Source of the DNA: Thermoguttaceae bacterium
GTDB taxonomy: Bacteria > Planctomycetota > Planctomycetia > Pirellulales > Thermoguttaceae
Assembly (NCBI GenBank): GCA_017447865.1
Contig: JAFSMO010000074.1
Coordinates: forward strand, 266,944-330,943
Direction: 5' to 3'
DNA length: 64,000 bases
Shown piece by piece: positions 17,204 to 26,027 of this stretch (position 1 is its first letter; each line of letters starts with the position of its first letter). The translations under genes were made by a program, and so were the position numbers. Under the pieces are notes generated by a model. That model ran no database searches. It saw only the letters and a list, made by a program, of their open reading frames with translations, and was not told where the DNA came from.

Positions 17204-18115
17204 ATGGCTGATTTGCTCATCGTTGGCTCGTTCGCGTTCGATACGATCAACACGCAGACCGCCCGACGCGAAAACGTCCTCGGCGGCACCGGCTCCCACG
17301 CCTCTTACGGCGCGTCCTTTTACACGAAAGTCTTTGCTTCCGGCCGGGTCGGCGGCGCAGACTGGAAGGACGAAGACTCCAAAATGCTCCAGGCGCATAA
17401 CATTAATATTGAAAACCTCCAGATCGTGCCGGGCGAGAAAACCACGTCGTGGGAAGCGGTTTACGAGGCCGACATGAATAACCGGTCCACCCTTTCGTTC
17501 TGCCCGAACTGCTGCGTCGAGTTCCACCCGAACCTGACCGAAGCGGCGCGGAAATGCCCGTACATTTTCCTGGCGAACAATTCACCGGCGTCGCAGATGG
17601 AAGTGATCGAGTCGGCGATCGCCCCGAAGCTGATCGTGGCCGACACGATGGACTATTATATTAATGGCTTCCGCGGCGAGCTGGACGAGGTCCTGAAAAA
17701 GGTCGACGGTCTGATCCTGAACGACTCGGAGGCGCAGCTTCTGGCGGGGAAGACGGATCTTTTCGAATGTGCGGACGAGATTTTGAAGATGGGGCCGAAC
17801 TTCGTCATCATCAAGAAGGGCGCGCACGGAAGCCTTTTCCAGAACAAAGACGGGAAAGTCTGCGTTTTCCCGGCATACCCGTCCCGGAAAGTCATCGAGC
17901 CGACCGGCGCGGGCGACTGCTTTGCCGGCGCGTTCATGGGCTACCTCGCCTCCCAGGAAAACTGCGACTTTGAGACGATCAAAAAAGCGATGATCTACGC
18001 CACGGTGACGGCCAGTTTCACGATCGAAGACTTCAGTTTCGACGCTCTGAAACGCTCGACCCGCGCGGACATCGACCGCCGGTTTGAAGAAATGCGCGAA
18101 ATGCTGAGATTCTAA
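17204..18115 (+). CDS. PfkB-family carbohydrate/nucleoside kinase
   Basis: 303 residues from ATG 17204 (GAGGGAAAACTC upstream; the promoter at 17120 rules out a longer start). Ribokinase fold: N-terminal LIVGSFAFDTI, glycine-rich lid segment VLGGTGSHASYGAS, and the C-terminal anion hole and catalytic base GAGDCFAGAFMGY (about residue 245). The region between matches no subgroup I can name (ribokinase, fructokinase, adenosine kinase); in particular the Cys-rich FCPNCCVEFHP is unusual. It phosphorylates a sugar or nucleoside with ATP; the substrate is unknown. Confidence 0.85.
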   Translation: MADLLIVGSFAFDTINTQTARRENVLGGTGSHASYGASFYTKVFASGRVGGADWKDEDSKMLQAHNINIENLQIVPGEKTTSWEAVYEADMNNRSTLSFCPNCCVEFHPNLTEAARKCPYIFLANNSPASQMEVIESAIAPKLIVADTMDYYINGFRGELDEVLKKVDGLILNDSEAQLLAGKTDLFECADEILKMGPNFVIIKKGAHGSLFQNKDGKVCVFPAYPSRKVIEPTGAGDCFAGAFMGYLASQENCDFETIKKAMIYATVTASFTIEDFSFDALKRSTRADIDRRFEEMREMLRF

Positions 18116-18146
18116 AAGCTTTTGAGTTGGAGAATTCATCAGTCTT

Positions 18147-18339
18147 CACCTGAAGCACCAAATCAGGCGAAGAGTTCACCCGAACAAGGCCCCGCGGATT
18201 AGGCGGATTAAGCGGATTTAAACGGATTAAAAAAATGAATTAAAATCATTTAAAAAATCCGCCTCGATCCGCTTAATCCGCCTAATCCGCGGGGCCTTAT
18301 TCGGCTTGTGCGTTCTTGCTGATTTGGTGTTCAAGTGTG
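18147..18339. repeat. MITE-like long palindromic repeat, copy 2
   Basis: Inverted arms of ~80 bp from CACCTGAAGCACCAAATCAG to its near-complement ending GGTGTTCAAGTGTG. Each arm holds AAGGCCCCGCGGATTAGGCG and further CGGATT units, with an AT-rich centre. It is homologous to 8855-9067 in arms and ends. It lies between convergent genes. Confidence 0.8.
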
Positions 18340-18361
18340 ACTTTTGAAGGAGTTTAGCCCA

Positions 18362-20305
18362 TTACTCCAGCTCATCCCAGCGCGCGTAGAGACTTTCCAG
18401 CTCGCGCTGGACTTTCTCCGCTTCGCGGGTCAAACGGATAAATTCCGCCTCGTTTTTCTGGAAGAAATCCGGCTCGGAGAGTTTCGCGTTGATCTCCTCC
18501 TGACGGGCCTCCAGCTCCTCGATCTGGCCAGGGAGTTTTTCCAGCTCCAGCTTTTCTTTGTAGGTCAGGCGCTTTCCCTGCGGTTCCGCCTTGGGCGCAG
18601 GAGCGGGTTTTGGCGCCGCCGCTTTTTTCTGGTTTTTGGCCGCCTGACGTTCCTCCTCGGCCTTTTCCTCCTGACGGCTTTGCGCGTACCAGTCGTCGTA
18701 GCCGCCGACGAATTCCCGGACCCGGCCGGCCCCCTCAAAAACGAGCGTCGAAGTCACCACGTTATTCACGAACTCCCGGTCGTGGCTCACCAGCAGCAGT
18801 GTGCCGGGGTACTGGGCCAGCTTTTCTTCGAGCAGGTCGAGCGTTTCCAGATCCAGGTCGTTCGTCGGCTCGTCCATCACCAGAATATTCGACGGTTTGA
18901 TGAACAGTTTCGCGAGCAAAAGCCGGTTTTTCTCGCCGCCGGACAGAAACTTCACCGGCATTTTGGAGCGTTCCTCGGAAAAGAGGAAGTCGCGCAAGTA
19001 GCCCAGCACGTGCTGCTTCTGGCCGTTCACCGTGACGTGCGTCGAGCCGTCGCTGACGTTTTCCAGCACGGATTCTTCCTCGTTCAGCGTCGCGTGGAGC
19101 TGGTCGAAGTACGAAATTTGCAGCTGGGTCCCGTGGCGGATCTCGCCGGCGTCGGGCTTCAACTGACCGAGCAGAAGGCGGAGCAGGGTGGTCTTTCCCA
19201 CGCCGTTCGGGCCGAGGATCCCCACGCGGTCCCCACGCATCAGCTGGAACGTGAGGTCCTGGACCACCGGGAATTCGGGCGTATTTTCCGTCGCGGGGAA
19301 CGTGAAGCTCAGGCCCTTCGCCTGGATCACGAGCCGGCCGGAGGTGAGCCCCTCCTGGATCCGGATGTTCGCGACCCCCGGGTCCTTTCGAATGAGCGCA
19401 GCATCCCGGCGCATCTGCTTCAGGGCGCGGACCCGGCCCTCGTTGCGCGTGCGGCGGGCCATGATCCCGGTCCGGATCCAGATTTCTTCCTGAGCGAGTT
19501 TCTTCTGGAAGTGCTCCAGTTCCTTTTCCTCGGCATGAAGCCGCTGCTCGCGCCGGTCGAGGTAAACGTCGTAGCCGCAGTCGTAGCGGAACAGATTTCC
19601 GCGATCCAGCTCCCAGATCGACGTGGCGACGTGCCGCAGAAACATTCGGTCGTGCGTGACGAAGATCACGGTCTTCTCGTACTTGTTCAGAAACTCCTCG
19701 AGCCAGAGGATCGACGCGAGATCGAGGTGGTTCGTCGGCTCGTCGAGCAACAGAACGTCCGGCTCCGCCACGACCGCACGGGCGAACAGGACGCGGCGTT
19801 TTTTGCCGGCCGAGAGCGTGGAGATCTCCGCCTCGCCGTCGATTCCGATTTTCTGCAGAACGTTTTCCACTTTGCGGTGAGCCTCCCACGCGCCGGAAAT
19901 TTCCAGCTCGTGCTGAAGCCGATCCAGTTCTTTCTGGAGGGACTCGGCCCGGTCCACCTCGCCGGTTTCGTAGGCTCGGGCGATCCCCGCGGTGACTTCG
20001 TGAAAACGGCTCAGAAGCTCGCCGTCCTTTTTCAGGCCGCTCGTGATCACGTCCATCACGCGCCCGGTCAGCCCGACCGGGACCTGCTGGGTCAGAAGCA
20101 TGGTCTGAAGCCCCTGCGAGCGGGTGATCTCGCCCGAGTCCGGGGCCAGATCCTGATTCAGAATTTTCAGAAGGGTCGATTTCCCGGCGCCGTTCCGCCC
20201 GATGAGGGCGATTTTCTCGCCCGGCTCGACTGTCTGGTTGACGTGATCGAGCAGCGGCGGGTAGCCAAGAGCGTAATGAACGTCACGGAGGATAAACTGG
20301 GCCAT
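18362..20305 (-). CDS. ABC-F ATPase, Uup-like
   Basis: 647 residues, cytoplasmic, with no membrane domain. Two ABC cassettes carry Walker A LIGRNGAGKSTLLKIL (about residue 37) and LGPNGVGKTTLLRLL (about 350), and signature/Walker B pairs LSAGKKRRVLFARA...LLLDEPTNHLD and LSGGEKNRLLLAKL...LVMDEPTNDLD. The linker is the ABC-F PtIM region. A charged C-terminal coiled coil (about 560-647, rich in Glu/Lys/Arg) is typical of Uup, a ribosome- and DNA-branch-associated member. The start ATG 20305 gives MAQFILRDV; the longer frame is low-complexity. Antibiotic-resistance ABC-F members share this layout, so the subgroup is not certain. Confidence 0.9.
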   Translation of the reverse strand: MAQFILRDVHYALGYPPLLDHVNQTVEPGEKIALIGRNGAGKSTLLKILNQDLAPDSGEITRSQGLQTMLLTQQVPVGLTGRVMDVITSGLKKDGELLSRFHEVTAGIARAYETGEVDRAESLQKELDRLQHELEISGAWEAHRKVENVLQKIGIDGEAEISTLSAGKKRRVLFARAVVAEPDVLLLDEPTNHLDLASILWLEEFLNKYEKTVIFVTHDRMFLRHVATSIWELDRGNLFRYDCGYDVYLDRREQRLHAEEKELEHFQKKLAQEEIWIRTGIMARRTRNEGRVRALKQMRRDAALIRKDPGVANIRIQEGLTSGRLVIQAKGLSFTFPATENTPEFPVVQDLTFQLMRGDRVGILGPNGVGKTTLLRLLLGQLKPDAGEIRHGTQLQISYFDQLHATLNEEESVLENVSDGSTHVTVNGQKQHVLGYLRDFLFSEERSKMPVKFLSGGEKNRLLLAKLFIKPSNILVMDEPTNDLDLETLDLLEEKLAQYPGTLLLVSHDREFVNNVVTSTLVFEGAGRVREFVGGYDDWYAQSRQEEKAEEERQAAKNQKKAAAPKPAPAPKAEPQGKRLTYKEKLELEKLPGQIEELEARQEEINAKLSEPDFFQKNEAEFIRLTREAEKVQRELESLYARWDELE

Positions 20306-20512
20306 AAATGATGAGGAATCGGGAATAATGAAGGGGAAAAAGGGAAAATGAAGGCGCGGAGGTCTATCGTGGGTGAACACGAAAATGGGCCCGGAAGGGT
20401 AAAAAGTGAAAATATTATACACGTACTTTAGAAAAATTCAATGGTGCAGAGGAAAAAAAGACAAAATTTTCAAGAAATATAAAAAAAAAGCAAAAATTTT
20501 GGGTGCGGGTCC

Positions 20513-20540
20513 TTGCAAAAAAATAAAAATAAGTTAAAAT
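20513..20540 (+). promoter_or_regulatory. Promoter of the rpmJ-rpsM-rpsK-rpoA-rplQ operon
   Basis: TTGCAA, 16-bp spacer ending AAGT, TAAAAT, 48 bp before rpmJ. Confidence 0.7.
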
Positions 20541-20587
20541 ATGCTTTCTTATGGTATATTTGGAACTTTTAATCAGGAAAAACGAAA

Positions 20588-20701
20588 ATGAAAGTCCGTG
20601 CCAGTGTGAAACGTATCTGCGAAGATTGCAAGGTGATTCGTCGCCAGGGCATTGTTCGCGTCATTTGCAAGAACCCGCGCCATAAGCAGCGTCAGGGTTG
20701 A
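20588..20701 (+). CDS. rpmJ: 50S ribosomal protein L36
   Basis: 37 residues: [19 protein letters not shown], then [17 protein letters not shown]. It keeps the zinc-binding pattern (Cys-x2-Cys ... Cys ... His), so it is the zinc form. It is the first gene of the ribosomal/RNA polymerase cluster. Its position directly before rpsM is the common bacterial order. The usual upstream genes (secY, map, infA) are replaced here by the ABC-F gene on the other strand. Confidence 0.97.
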   Translation: MKVRASVKRICEDCKVIRRQGIVRVICKNPRHKQRQG

Positions 20702-20820
20702 GGTTTTGTTTTGATGTTTGGTGCCGCCGCGAACGGTGCAGGTTCGTTGCCTGCGTTTTCGGCGGAACCCGGTAAGCATCAAAGAAGAGTTTACAGTATT
20801 TGTTTGTCAGGAGAAATTTC

Positions 20821-21207
20821 ATGCCTCGTTTGTTAGGTGTTGATATTCCGAACGATCGCCCCGCAGCGCATTCGTTGACGTATCTTTACGGAATTGGCTT
20901 GAAAACCGCTTTGGATCTTTGCCGCACGGTTGGTGTTGATCCGACTATCAAAGCGCGTGAAATGACCGAGAAGCAGGTCGCTGAACTTGCGGCTCTGCTC
21001 GATTCGGACGACTACGTCGTCGAAGGTCATCTTCGCCGTACCGTTGCCCAGAATATCGCGCGCCTGAAAGAGATCGCCTGCTATCGCGGTCTCCGTCATC
21101 GCCGTGGTCTTCCGGTCCGTGGTCAGCGTACCAGAACCAATGCTCGTACCCGTAAAGGTCCGGCGAAAACAGTCGCTGGTAAAAAGGGTGTTAAGGACAT
21201 TCGTTAA
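20821..21207 (+). CDS. rpsM: 30S ribosomal protein S13
   Basis: 128 residues, full length. PRLLGVDIPNDRPAAHSLTY at the N-terminus, GHLRRTVAQNIARLKEI in the middle, and the basic tail RGLRHRRGLPVRGQRTRTNA that contacts tRNA and 23S rRNA at the subunit bridge. The Shine-Dalgarno CAGGAG precedes ATG 20821. The 119-bp gap from rpmJ contains CCGCCGCG ... CGGCGG, which may pair and could be a leader structure. Confidence 0.97.
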   Translation: MPRLLGVDIPNDRPAAHSLTYLYGIGLKTALDLCRTVGVDPTIKAREMTEKQVAELAALLDSDDYVVEGHLRRTVAQNIARLKEIACYRGLRHRRGLPVRGQRTRTNARTRKGPAKTVAGKKGVKDIR

Positions 21208-21354
21208 TATTAGTATTATACGAAGTCCGTATCGTGTCGAGATCGGATTCGGATGGTCCGAATTCCGGTGTAGCGTATTTAATCAAAAAATCAGCGGCGG
21301 AGCTGGACTTTTTCGGCATTTCCGTCCGCTGAGTCAAGTTTAGGAGTGTCCCAA

Positions 21355-21735
21355 GTGGCGAAGGCAAAAAAACGCAAAGTTCGTCGCAACGTAACGAGTG
21401 GCATTGTCCACATCAAAGCGACGTTTAACAACACAATTGTTACCATTACCGATACCAAGGGCGATACTTTATGCTGGTCCACCGCTGGAAACAGTGGTTT
21501 CAAAGGAAGCCGTAAGAGTACGCCGTTCGCTGGTCAGCTTGCAGCTCAGTCTGCCGCGGAAAAAGCCATCAAGTTCGGTCTGAAAGACGTTGATGTCCGT
21601 GTCAAAGGTCCTGGAAGTGGACGTGAAAGCGCGATCAACGCTCTGGAAGCTGCCGGTCTGACCGTGAAAACCATCGAAGACGTTACTCCGCTGCCGCACA
21701 ACGGCTGCCGCCCGAAGAAACGTCGTCGTGTCTGA
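21355..21735 (+). CDS. rpsK: 30S ribosomal protein S11
   Basis: 126 residues. Core signature [19 protein letters not shown] and C-terminal [17 protein letters not shown] choose GTG 21355 ([12 protein letters not shown]) because TAGGAG lies 8 nt upstream; a GTG at 21346 would overlap that site. The 147-bp gap from rpsM holds a strong hairpin (CGGATTCGGA / TCCGAATTCCG, about 21250-21273). S11 helps form the mRNA exit channel of the 30S platform. Confidence 0.96.
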   Translation: MAKAKKRKVRRNVTSGIVHIKATFNNTIVTITDTKGDTLCWSTAGNSGFKGSRKSTPFAGQLAAQSAAEKAIKFGLKDVDVRVKGPGSGRESAINALEAAGLTVKTIEDVTPLPHNGCRPKKRRRV

Positions 21736-21748
21736 TTCGCATCAGGCA

Positions 21749-21780
21749 GCTTGTCCCCCCTCGTAATTTGAGGGGGCTGC
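21749..21780 (+). promoter_or_regulatory. Strong hairpin between rpsK and rpoA
   Basis: CAGC...CCCCCTC GTAATTT GAGGGGG CTG forms a GC-rich stem with no U tail, so it is not a classical terminator. It is probably an mRNA processing or attenuation structure within the operon. Confidence 0.5.
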
Positions 21781-21830
21781 AACTTATTCCTGTTCCTAAC
21801 TCCCAACTTTTTTTCTCCAGGAGGAATTGA

Positions 21831-22826
21831 ATGCTTAAGCGAACGCGATGGCGCGGGCTGGAACTGCCCAGTATGGTTTCTTGCGACAAAGAAACATTGA
21901 CCGACCGTTACGGCAAGTTCGTCGCGGAACCCTTTGAACGCGGTTTCGGTACGACTGTCGGAAACAGTCTCCGCCGTATCCTCCTTTCCAGTTTGGAAGG
22001 TGCCGCGGTTACGCAGATGAAACTTCAGGGGGTTTCCCATGAATTCACCACTCTCGAGGGTGTCCTGGAAGATGTTACGGATATTGTATTGAACGTGAAA
22101 TCCCTCATCGTGCGTTCCGAATCGGAAACGCCGCGGGTTTTGCGCATTGAGAAACATTCCGTCGGCCCGATCACCGGCGCGGATATTCAGACGGACCATC
22201 AGGTTGAGATCATTAATAAAGACCACCTGATCGCGACGCTGACCAAGGACGTTAATTTTGCCATGGAAATGGTCGTCGAAAAAGGCCGCGGTTATGTCCC
22301 GGCCAGCGAACGGCATAATTCCGTGCAGGAAACGATTCCGCTCGATGCAACGTTCAGTCCTGTCACGAGAGTGCGTTATGAAGTCGTCGAAACCCGAGTC
22401 GGACAGAAAACGAACTACGACAAATTGATCATGGAAATTTGGACGGATGGTTCGATCAATCCGCAAATCGCTCTGGTTGAAGCAGCGAAGATTCTTCGCA
22501 AACATCTTAATCCTTTCGTCCAGTGTTCGGAACTTGGTGAACAGATCCATACTGAACGAAAAGTTACCGGAAATGAGATCGATCCGATCATGGAAGCCAA
22601 ACTTTCCATGAGCGTTTCGGAACTGCATCTGGGCGTCCGTGCGAGCAACTGTCTCGAAACCGCTCATATCGCGACGATTCGCGACCTCGTTTCCAAAACC
22701 GAGGACGAGCTTCTCGAAGTGCGTAACTTCGGCGAAACTTCCCTCAAAGAAATCCGTGAGAAACTGCAGGAAAACGGACTCCAGCTTGGAATGCGTCTTC
22801 CGGTCATGCGTACCCCGCAGTTCTGA
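21831..22826 (+). CDS. rpoA: DNA-directed RNA polymerase subunit alpha
   Basis: 331 residues. The N-terminal assembly domain has [20 protein letters not shown] and [11 protein letters not shown]; the C-terminal domain has [20 protein letters not shown], the UP-element and activator-binding region. The Shine-Dalgarno CCAGGAGG is strong. rpsD, which normally sits between rpsK and rpoA, is absent. Confidence 0.98.
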   Translation: MLKRTRWRGLELPSMVSCDKETLTDRYGKFVAEPFERGFGTTVGNSLRRILLSSLEGAAVTQMKLQGVSHEFTTLEGVLEDVTDIVLNVKSLIVRSESETPRVLRIEKHSVGPITGADIQTDHQVEIINKDHLIATLTKDVNFAMEMVVEKGRGYVPASERHNSVQETIPLDATFSPVTRVRYEVVETRVGQKTNYDKLIMEIWTDGSINPQIALVEAAKILRKHLNPFVQCSELGEQIHTERKVTGNEIDPIMEAKLSMSVSELHLGVRASNCLETAHIATIRDLVSKTEDELLEVRNFGETSLKEIREKLQENGLQLGMRLPVMRTPQF

Positions 22827-22891
22827 CATTACGCGGGCCGGTGTGTGCCGGTCCGTTTGGCATTGGGGCGTGAACAGACACCCACGAAATC

Positions 22892-22912
22892 AATGAATAA
22901 TGAATAACGAAT
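22892..22912. repeat. 7-bp tandem repeat array (AATGAAT)
   Basis: AATGAAT, AATGAAT, AACGAAT in the 256-bp gap between rpoA and rplQ. The rest of this gap shows no gene or clear signal. Confidence 0.7.
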
Positions 22913-23082
22913 GAAAGGCGGTAATGAAGGCCGAAGGCCGGAATTACGCGCCGGATTGAATCGAAGATTTATTCGTTAGTTGTTCCGGTTTCGCTGAAAG
23001 ATTCCTCGTAATCGTGTTTGGGCATGGCTCGTTTTTAACCGAAACTCGTTTGAGTTTCTAACCCCAGAAAGAAGGTAATCCC

Positions 23083-23652
23083 ATGAGACATCGTTTTGCA
23101 GGTCGTAAATTTGGCCGTAACCCGAAACACCAGCGCGCTCTTCTCCGTATGCTGGCCAACTCGCTTTTCCTGACCGAGCGTCCGGAAGAGGCCTACGCGG
23201 ATCCGAAACAGGCTCCGAAAGTCAAAGGCCGCATCATCACGACGATCCAGAAGGCTAAAGAAGTCCGTCCGTTCGTCGAGAAGTGCATCACCACTGCGAA
23301 GAACGTTCTGGAAGCGAAAGCTGCCGCAGACGCCATGATCCCGACCGCGGACCGTCGCAGTGACGCCTACAAAAAGTGGCGCAACAGCGAAGACTGGCAG
23401 AAGTGGAACAAAGCGAACGCGCCGGTCGTTGCCGCTCGCCGTCGTCTGGTCCAGCTTCTCCATGACGAAGAAGCCGTGAAGGTCCTGTTCGACACGATCG
23501 CCCCGATGTTTGTGAATCGTCAGGGTGGTTACACCCGCATCCTGCGCCTTGCCAAACCGCGTTTGGGCGACGCTGGAACCCGTGCGATTCTTGAACTGGT
23601 CAAGAACGACAAAAAGGCCGAAGCCGTGAAACCGACCTTCGACGCCGAATGA
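23083..23652 (+). CDS. rplQ: 50S ribosomal protein L17 with lineage-specific insertions
   Basis: 189 residues against the usual 115-130. The core is clear: MRHRFAGRKFGRNPKHQRAL, KAKEVRPFVEKCITTAK, and GGYTRILRLAKPRLGDAG. Two extra segments are present, one of ~16 residues after FLTER (PEEAYADPKQAPKVKG) and one of ~38 residues between the central helices, rich in Trp/Lys (KKWRNSEDWQKWNK). Insertions rather than a frameshift are indicated, because the frame and core continue. Last gene of the cluster, followed by a strong terminator. Confidence 0.96.
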   Translation: MRHRFAGRKFGRNPKHQRALLRMLANSLFLTERPEEAYADPKQAPKVKGRIITTIQKAKEVRPFVEKCITTAKNVLEAKAAADAMIPTADRRSDAYKKWRNSEDWQKWNKANAPVVAARRRLVQLLHDEEAVKVLFDTIAPMFVNRQGGYTRILRLAKPRLGDAGTRAILELVKNDKKAEAVKPTFDAE

Positions 23653-23670
23653 TTTGAATCATTTACCGAT

Positions 23671-23706
23671 AAAAAAAGCCGGTCGGTAAAACGATCGGCT
23701 TTTTTC
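23671..23706. terminator. Bidirectional intrinsic terminator between rplQ and murE
   Basis: AAAAAAGCCGGTCG / CGATCGGCTTTTTT with a short loop, and A/T tracts on both sides. It serves two convergent genes. Confidence 0.9.
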
Positions 23707-23730
23707 TTTGGATCGATCCCAAAGTTTTCC

Positions 23731-25230
23731 TTAATGCTGGAAAAGCCACCTTTTCGCGATCTCCCGATCGTCGTGTTTCTTTGCTTCTCCGCCGATGTAC
23801 TGAAATTTCTCGTTTCCTTTTCCCACGATCAGCACACAGTCCCCCGGTTCGGCCAGGGAAAGCGTCTTCCGGATCGCCTCCGCCCGATTGTGGCAGACCG
23901 TGACCCGCCGCGTATGGCGTGCCTGAACGCCGCTCATCAGGTCGTTCGTGATTTCCTCCGCGTCTTCATTTCCGGGATTCAGATCGGTAAAAACGACCCG
24001 ATTCGAAAGCCGTGAGACCAGATCCGCAAGCTTGGGCCTTTGCGCCTTACCCGTCTCTCCCGGGACGCCGAAGACCGTCAGGATCCGCCCTGACGTCACT
24101 TCGTGAAGGAACCGGAGCGTGGAACGCAGTTCCTCCCTGGTATGGGCGGCATCGACCAAAACCGAAAACGGCTGGCCGCACTCCAGGCGTTCCATTCGGC
24201 CGGGAATCACGTCAACGGATTCGATTCCCCGGACGATCGTCGTCAGGTCCAGACCGTAGCGCAGACCGATCGCGGCAGCGGCGAGGCAGTCGTAAATGTA
24301 ATGATTTCCGACGATTCGCGTCCGCAGAGGAAGAGTTTCAGAACCGGCAGTCAGCAGAACGGTCTGTTCCTCCGCGTATTGTTCCAGAACGATGGCAGAA
24401 ACGTCCGCTTCCTTTTTCATCCCGTAGCGGATGGTCGGGATTTCGAGCCAGTTCGTCACCTCCGACACGATATGATCGTCCGCATTAATGATGGCGGTTC
24501 CGCCGCAGGTCATGTACTCGAAAAGGCGCATTTTGGCTTTGCGGTACTCGTCGAGCGAGCCGTGAAAATCGAGGTGGTCGCGCAGAATGTTCGTCAAGCA
24601 GACGGTCTGAAACTCGATCCCCTCGAGCCGGGACTGGGCCAACGCCTGGCTGGAAATTTCCATCACGGCGCATTTGCAGTCGTTCTGGAGCATCCGCGAG
24701 AGCCAGCTGCTGGTCCGTTTCGGCGGAAGGGAAGTGATCGAGCAGGAAGAAGCGTCCACGCCGTCGTAGCAGCCGAGCGAGCTGAGCATCCCGACGTTCT
24801 GGTTGGCGGCGCCGAGAATCGCGGCCGTGAGGAATGCGGTCATGGTTTTGCCGCTCGTTCCGCTGATCCCGACCGTATTCATTTGCCGGGCGGGGAAACG
24901 GTAAAGGGCCTGGCACGCACGGGCGTAGGCGGCCTGGGTTGATTTTACCAGAAACAGAGGAACCAGCTTCCCGTCCGACGTCATTTTAAAGGGATTCGAG
25001 GTCATTTCTTCCGAAACGATGGCCCCGGCCCCGCGGCGAATGGCGTCATCGATCGCCAGATGGCCATCCTCCCGAGGGGTGCGAAGGGCGAAGTAAACGT
25101 CCCCGGGATGGATCTGATGAACGTCCGTGACGGCGTTGAGCATCACGAAATCATCCGCGCCAAAAAGCTCTGCGTCCGAGAGTATCGTGCGAAGACTGAC
25201 GGGTGAAATTCCCTGGTAGCAGGACTGCAT
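23731..25230 (-). CDS. murE: UDP-N-acetylmuramyl-tripeptide synthetase (MurE)
   Basis: Mur ligase that adds the third peptide residue to UDP-MurNAc-L-Ala-D-Glu. 499 residues. N-terminal UDP-binding domain with HPGDVYFALRT, ATP loop VGISGTSGKTMTAFLTAAIL, central NILRDHLDFHGSLDEY and the probable carbamylated Lys in KAKMRLFEYM. The C-terminal domain has VDAAHTREELRSTLRF. The DNPR motif that binds meso-diaminopimelate reads LNPG (FTDLNPGNED). ATG 25230 is chosen: AGAGGA lies upstream, and the promoter at 25276-25304 overlaps the longer start at 25287. No mur or fts neighbours. Confidence 0.88.
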   Translation of the reverse strand: MQSCYQGISPVSLRTILSDAELFGADDFVMLNAVTDVHQIHPGDVYFALRTPREDGHLAIDDAIRRGAGAIVSEEMTSNPFKMTSDGKLVPLFLVKSTQAAYARACQALYRFPARQMNTVGISGTSGKTMTAFLTAAILGAANQNVGMLSSLGCYDGVDASSCSITSLPPKRTSSWLSRMLQNDCKCAVMEISSQALAQSRLEGIEFQTVCLTNILRDHLDFHGSLDEYRKAKMRLFEYMTCGGTAIINADDHIVSEVTNWLEIPTIRYGMKKEADVSAIVLEQYAEEQTVLLTAGSETLPLRTRIVGNHYIYDCLAAAAIGLRYGLDLTTIVRGIESVDVIPGRMERLECGQPFSVLVDAAHTREELRSTLRFLHEVTSGRILTVFGVPGETGKAQRPKLADLVSRLSNRVVFTDLNPGNEDAEEITNDLMSGVQARHTRRVTVCHNRAEAIRKTLSLAEPGDCVLIVGKGNEKFQYIGGEAKKHDDREIAKRWLFQH

Positions 25231-25275
25231 ATTCGACTTTTCCTCTGTAAAAATGGGTTCTTCAATGATGAAGGA

Positions 25276-25304
25276 ACAATAGTCCATTTTTCGTTTTTTG
25301 TCAA
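25276..25304 (-). promoter_or_regulatory. Promoter of murE
   Basis: On the minus strand: TTGACA, 17-bp spacer, TATTGT. It decides the murE start, because transcription begins inside the longer open frame. Confidence 0.65.
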
Positions 25305-25340
25305 GAGGAAAAACCTTTCGAGGCAGTTCTGCGTACCGAA

Positions 25341-25940
25341 TTATTTAAAAAATTCGTCCAGCGAAACCGCGTATTTCCGGAAAAGGTCGGTCGGCATCGT
25401 GACGGTTTGCCACTGCTGGGAAAGGTTTCGTTTGTGGTCCCGGTAGATGATCAGAGGGACCGCGAAAAATGCGTAGCGCGTCCCTTCAAACGTGAAAAGA
25501 CGATGCTCGGGAACGGGAAGTTTCGGGCCGCAAACGTCGTAAACGAAAACGAAAAGACCGTGGAAATTCAGCCCGAAGAAACTCTCCCAGCGCGTCAGGC
25601 AGAGTAGATCTTCCTCCGCGATCCAGTTCCGCCAATACTGCGGAGATTTAAAGCCGGACGGGAATTTGCGCCCTTTGATGTCGATGAGCCAGATCGGTGG
25701 GAGAGAGGACTCTTTTTTGCCGATGGAAAGCTCGTTCAGGTAGTTGGTCCCCTCGCTTTCCGACCAGGATTTGGGAGCCGAGATTTGGTGGGAAGAGACA
25801 ATAAAATCGAAGTTTTTCAAAGAATCGTCAGGATTTTCGTCAATTAAATTTCTTTTTTGTTCCCGGGTTGCGAGGCAGGGAAGACCGAGAAATTGCATAT
25901 AAGCCTCAAAAGCGCGTTCGTACTGGTTGTTTTTTTTCAT
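25341..25940 (-). CDS. HYExAFE-family protein, nuclease-like
   Basis: 199 residues. The N-terminal NQYERAFEAYMQFLGLP matches the HY-E-x-AFE motif of a family I know from planctomycetes, here with Gln for His. Further conserved pieces are LKNFDFIVSS, IWLIDIKGRKFPSG, YWRNWIAEEDLLCLTRWE and GLFVFVYDVCG. The pattern Glu (AFE), Asp (NFDF), Asp-x-Lys (DIKG) resembles the active site of PD-(D/E)xK nucleases; this is an inference. Function is unknown. It has its own promoter at 26000-26027. It is a useful lineage marker. Confidence 0.8.
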   Translation of the reverse strand: MKKNNQYERAFEAYMQFLGLPCLATREQKRNLIDENPDDSLKNFDFIVSSHQISAPKSWSESEGTNYLNELSIGKKESSLPPIWLIDIKGRKFPSGFKSPQYWRNWIAEEDLLCLTRWESFFGLNFHGLFVFVYDVCGPKLPVPEHRLFTFEGTRYAFFAVPLIIYRDHKRNLSQQWQTVTMPTDLFRKYAVSLDEFFK

Positions 25941-25999
25941 GGGAGATTGACCTTTGGGGAAAAAGGCGAAAACCTGACAGTTTTTGGTACACTTTCTTC

Positions 26000-26027
26000 A
26001 TTATAAATTTTTTAGTTTTTTTTTCAA
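26000..26027 (-). promoter_or_regulatory. Promoter of the HYExAFE gene
   Basis: On the minus strand: TTGAAA, 16-bp A-rich spacer, TATAAT, 60 bp before the ATG. The rest of the 430-bp gap (to 26369) is very AT-rich with homopolymer runs and shows no gene. Confidence 0.65.

Noticed and set aside
18344..20311. 655-codon plus-strand frame opposite the ABC-F gene
   Set aside because: The ABC-F frame has all Walker and signature motifs. The antisense protein has none and lacks a Shine-Dalgarno.
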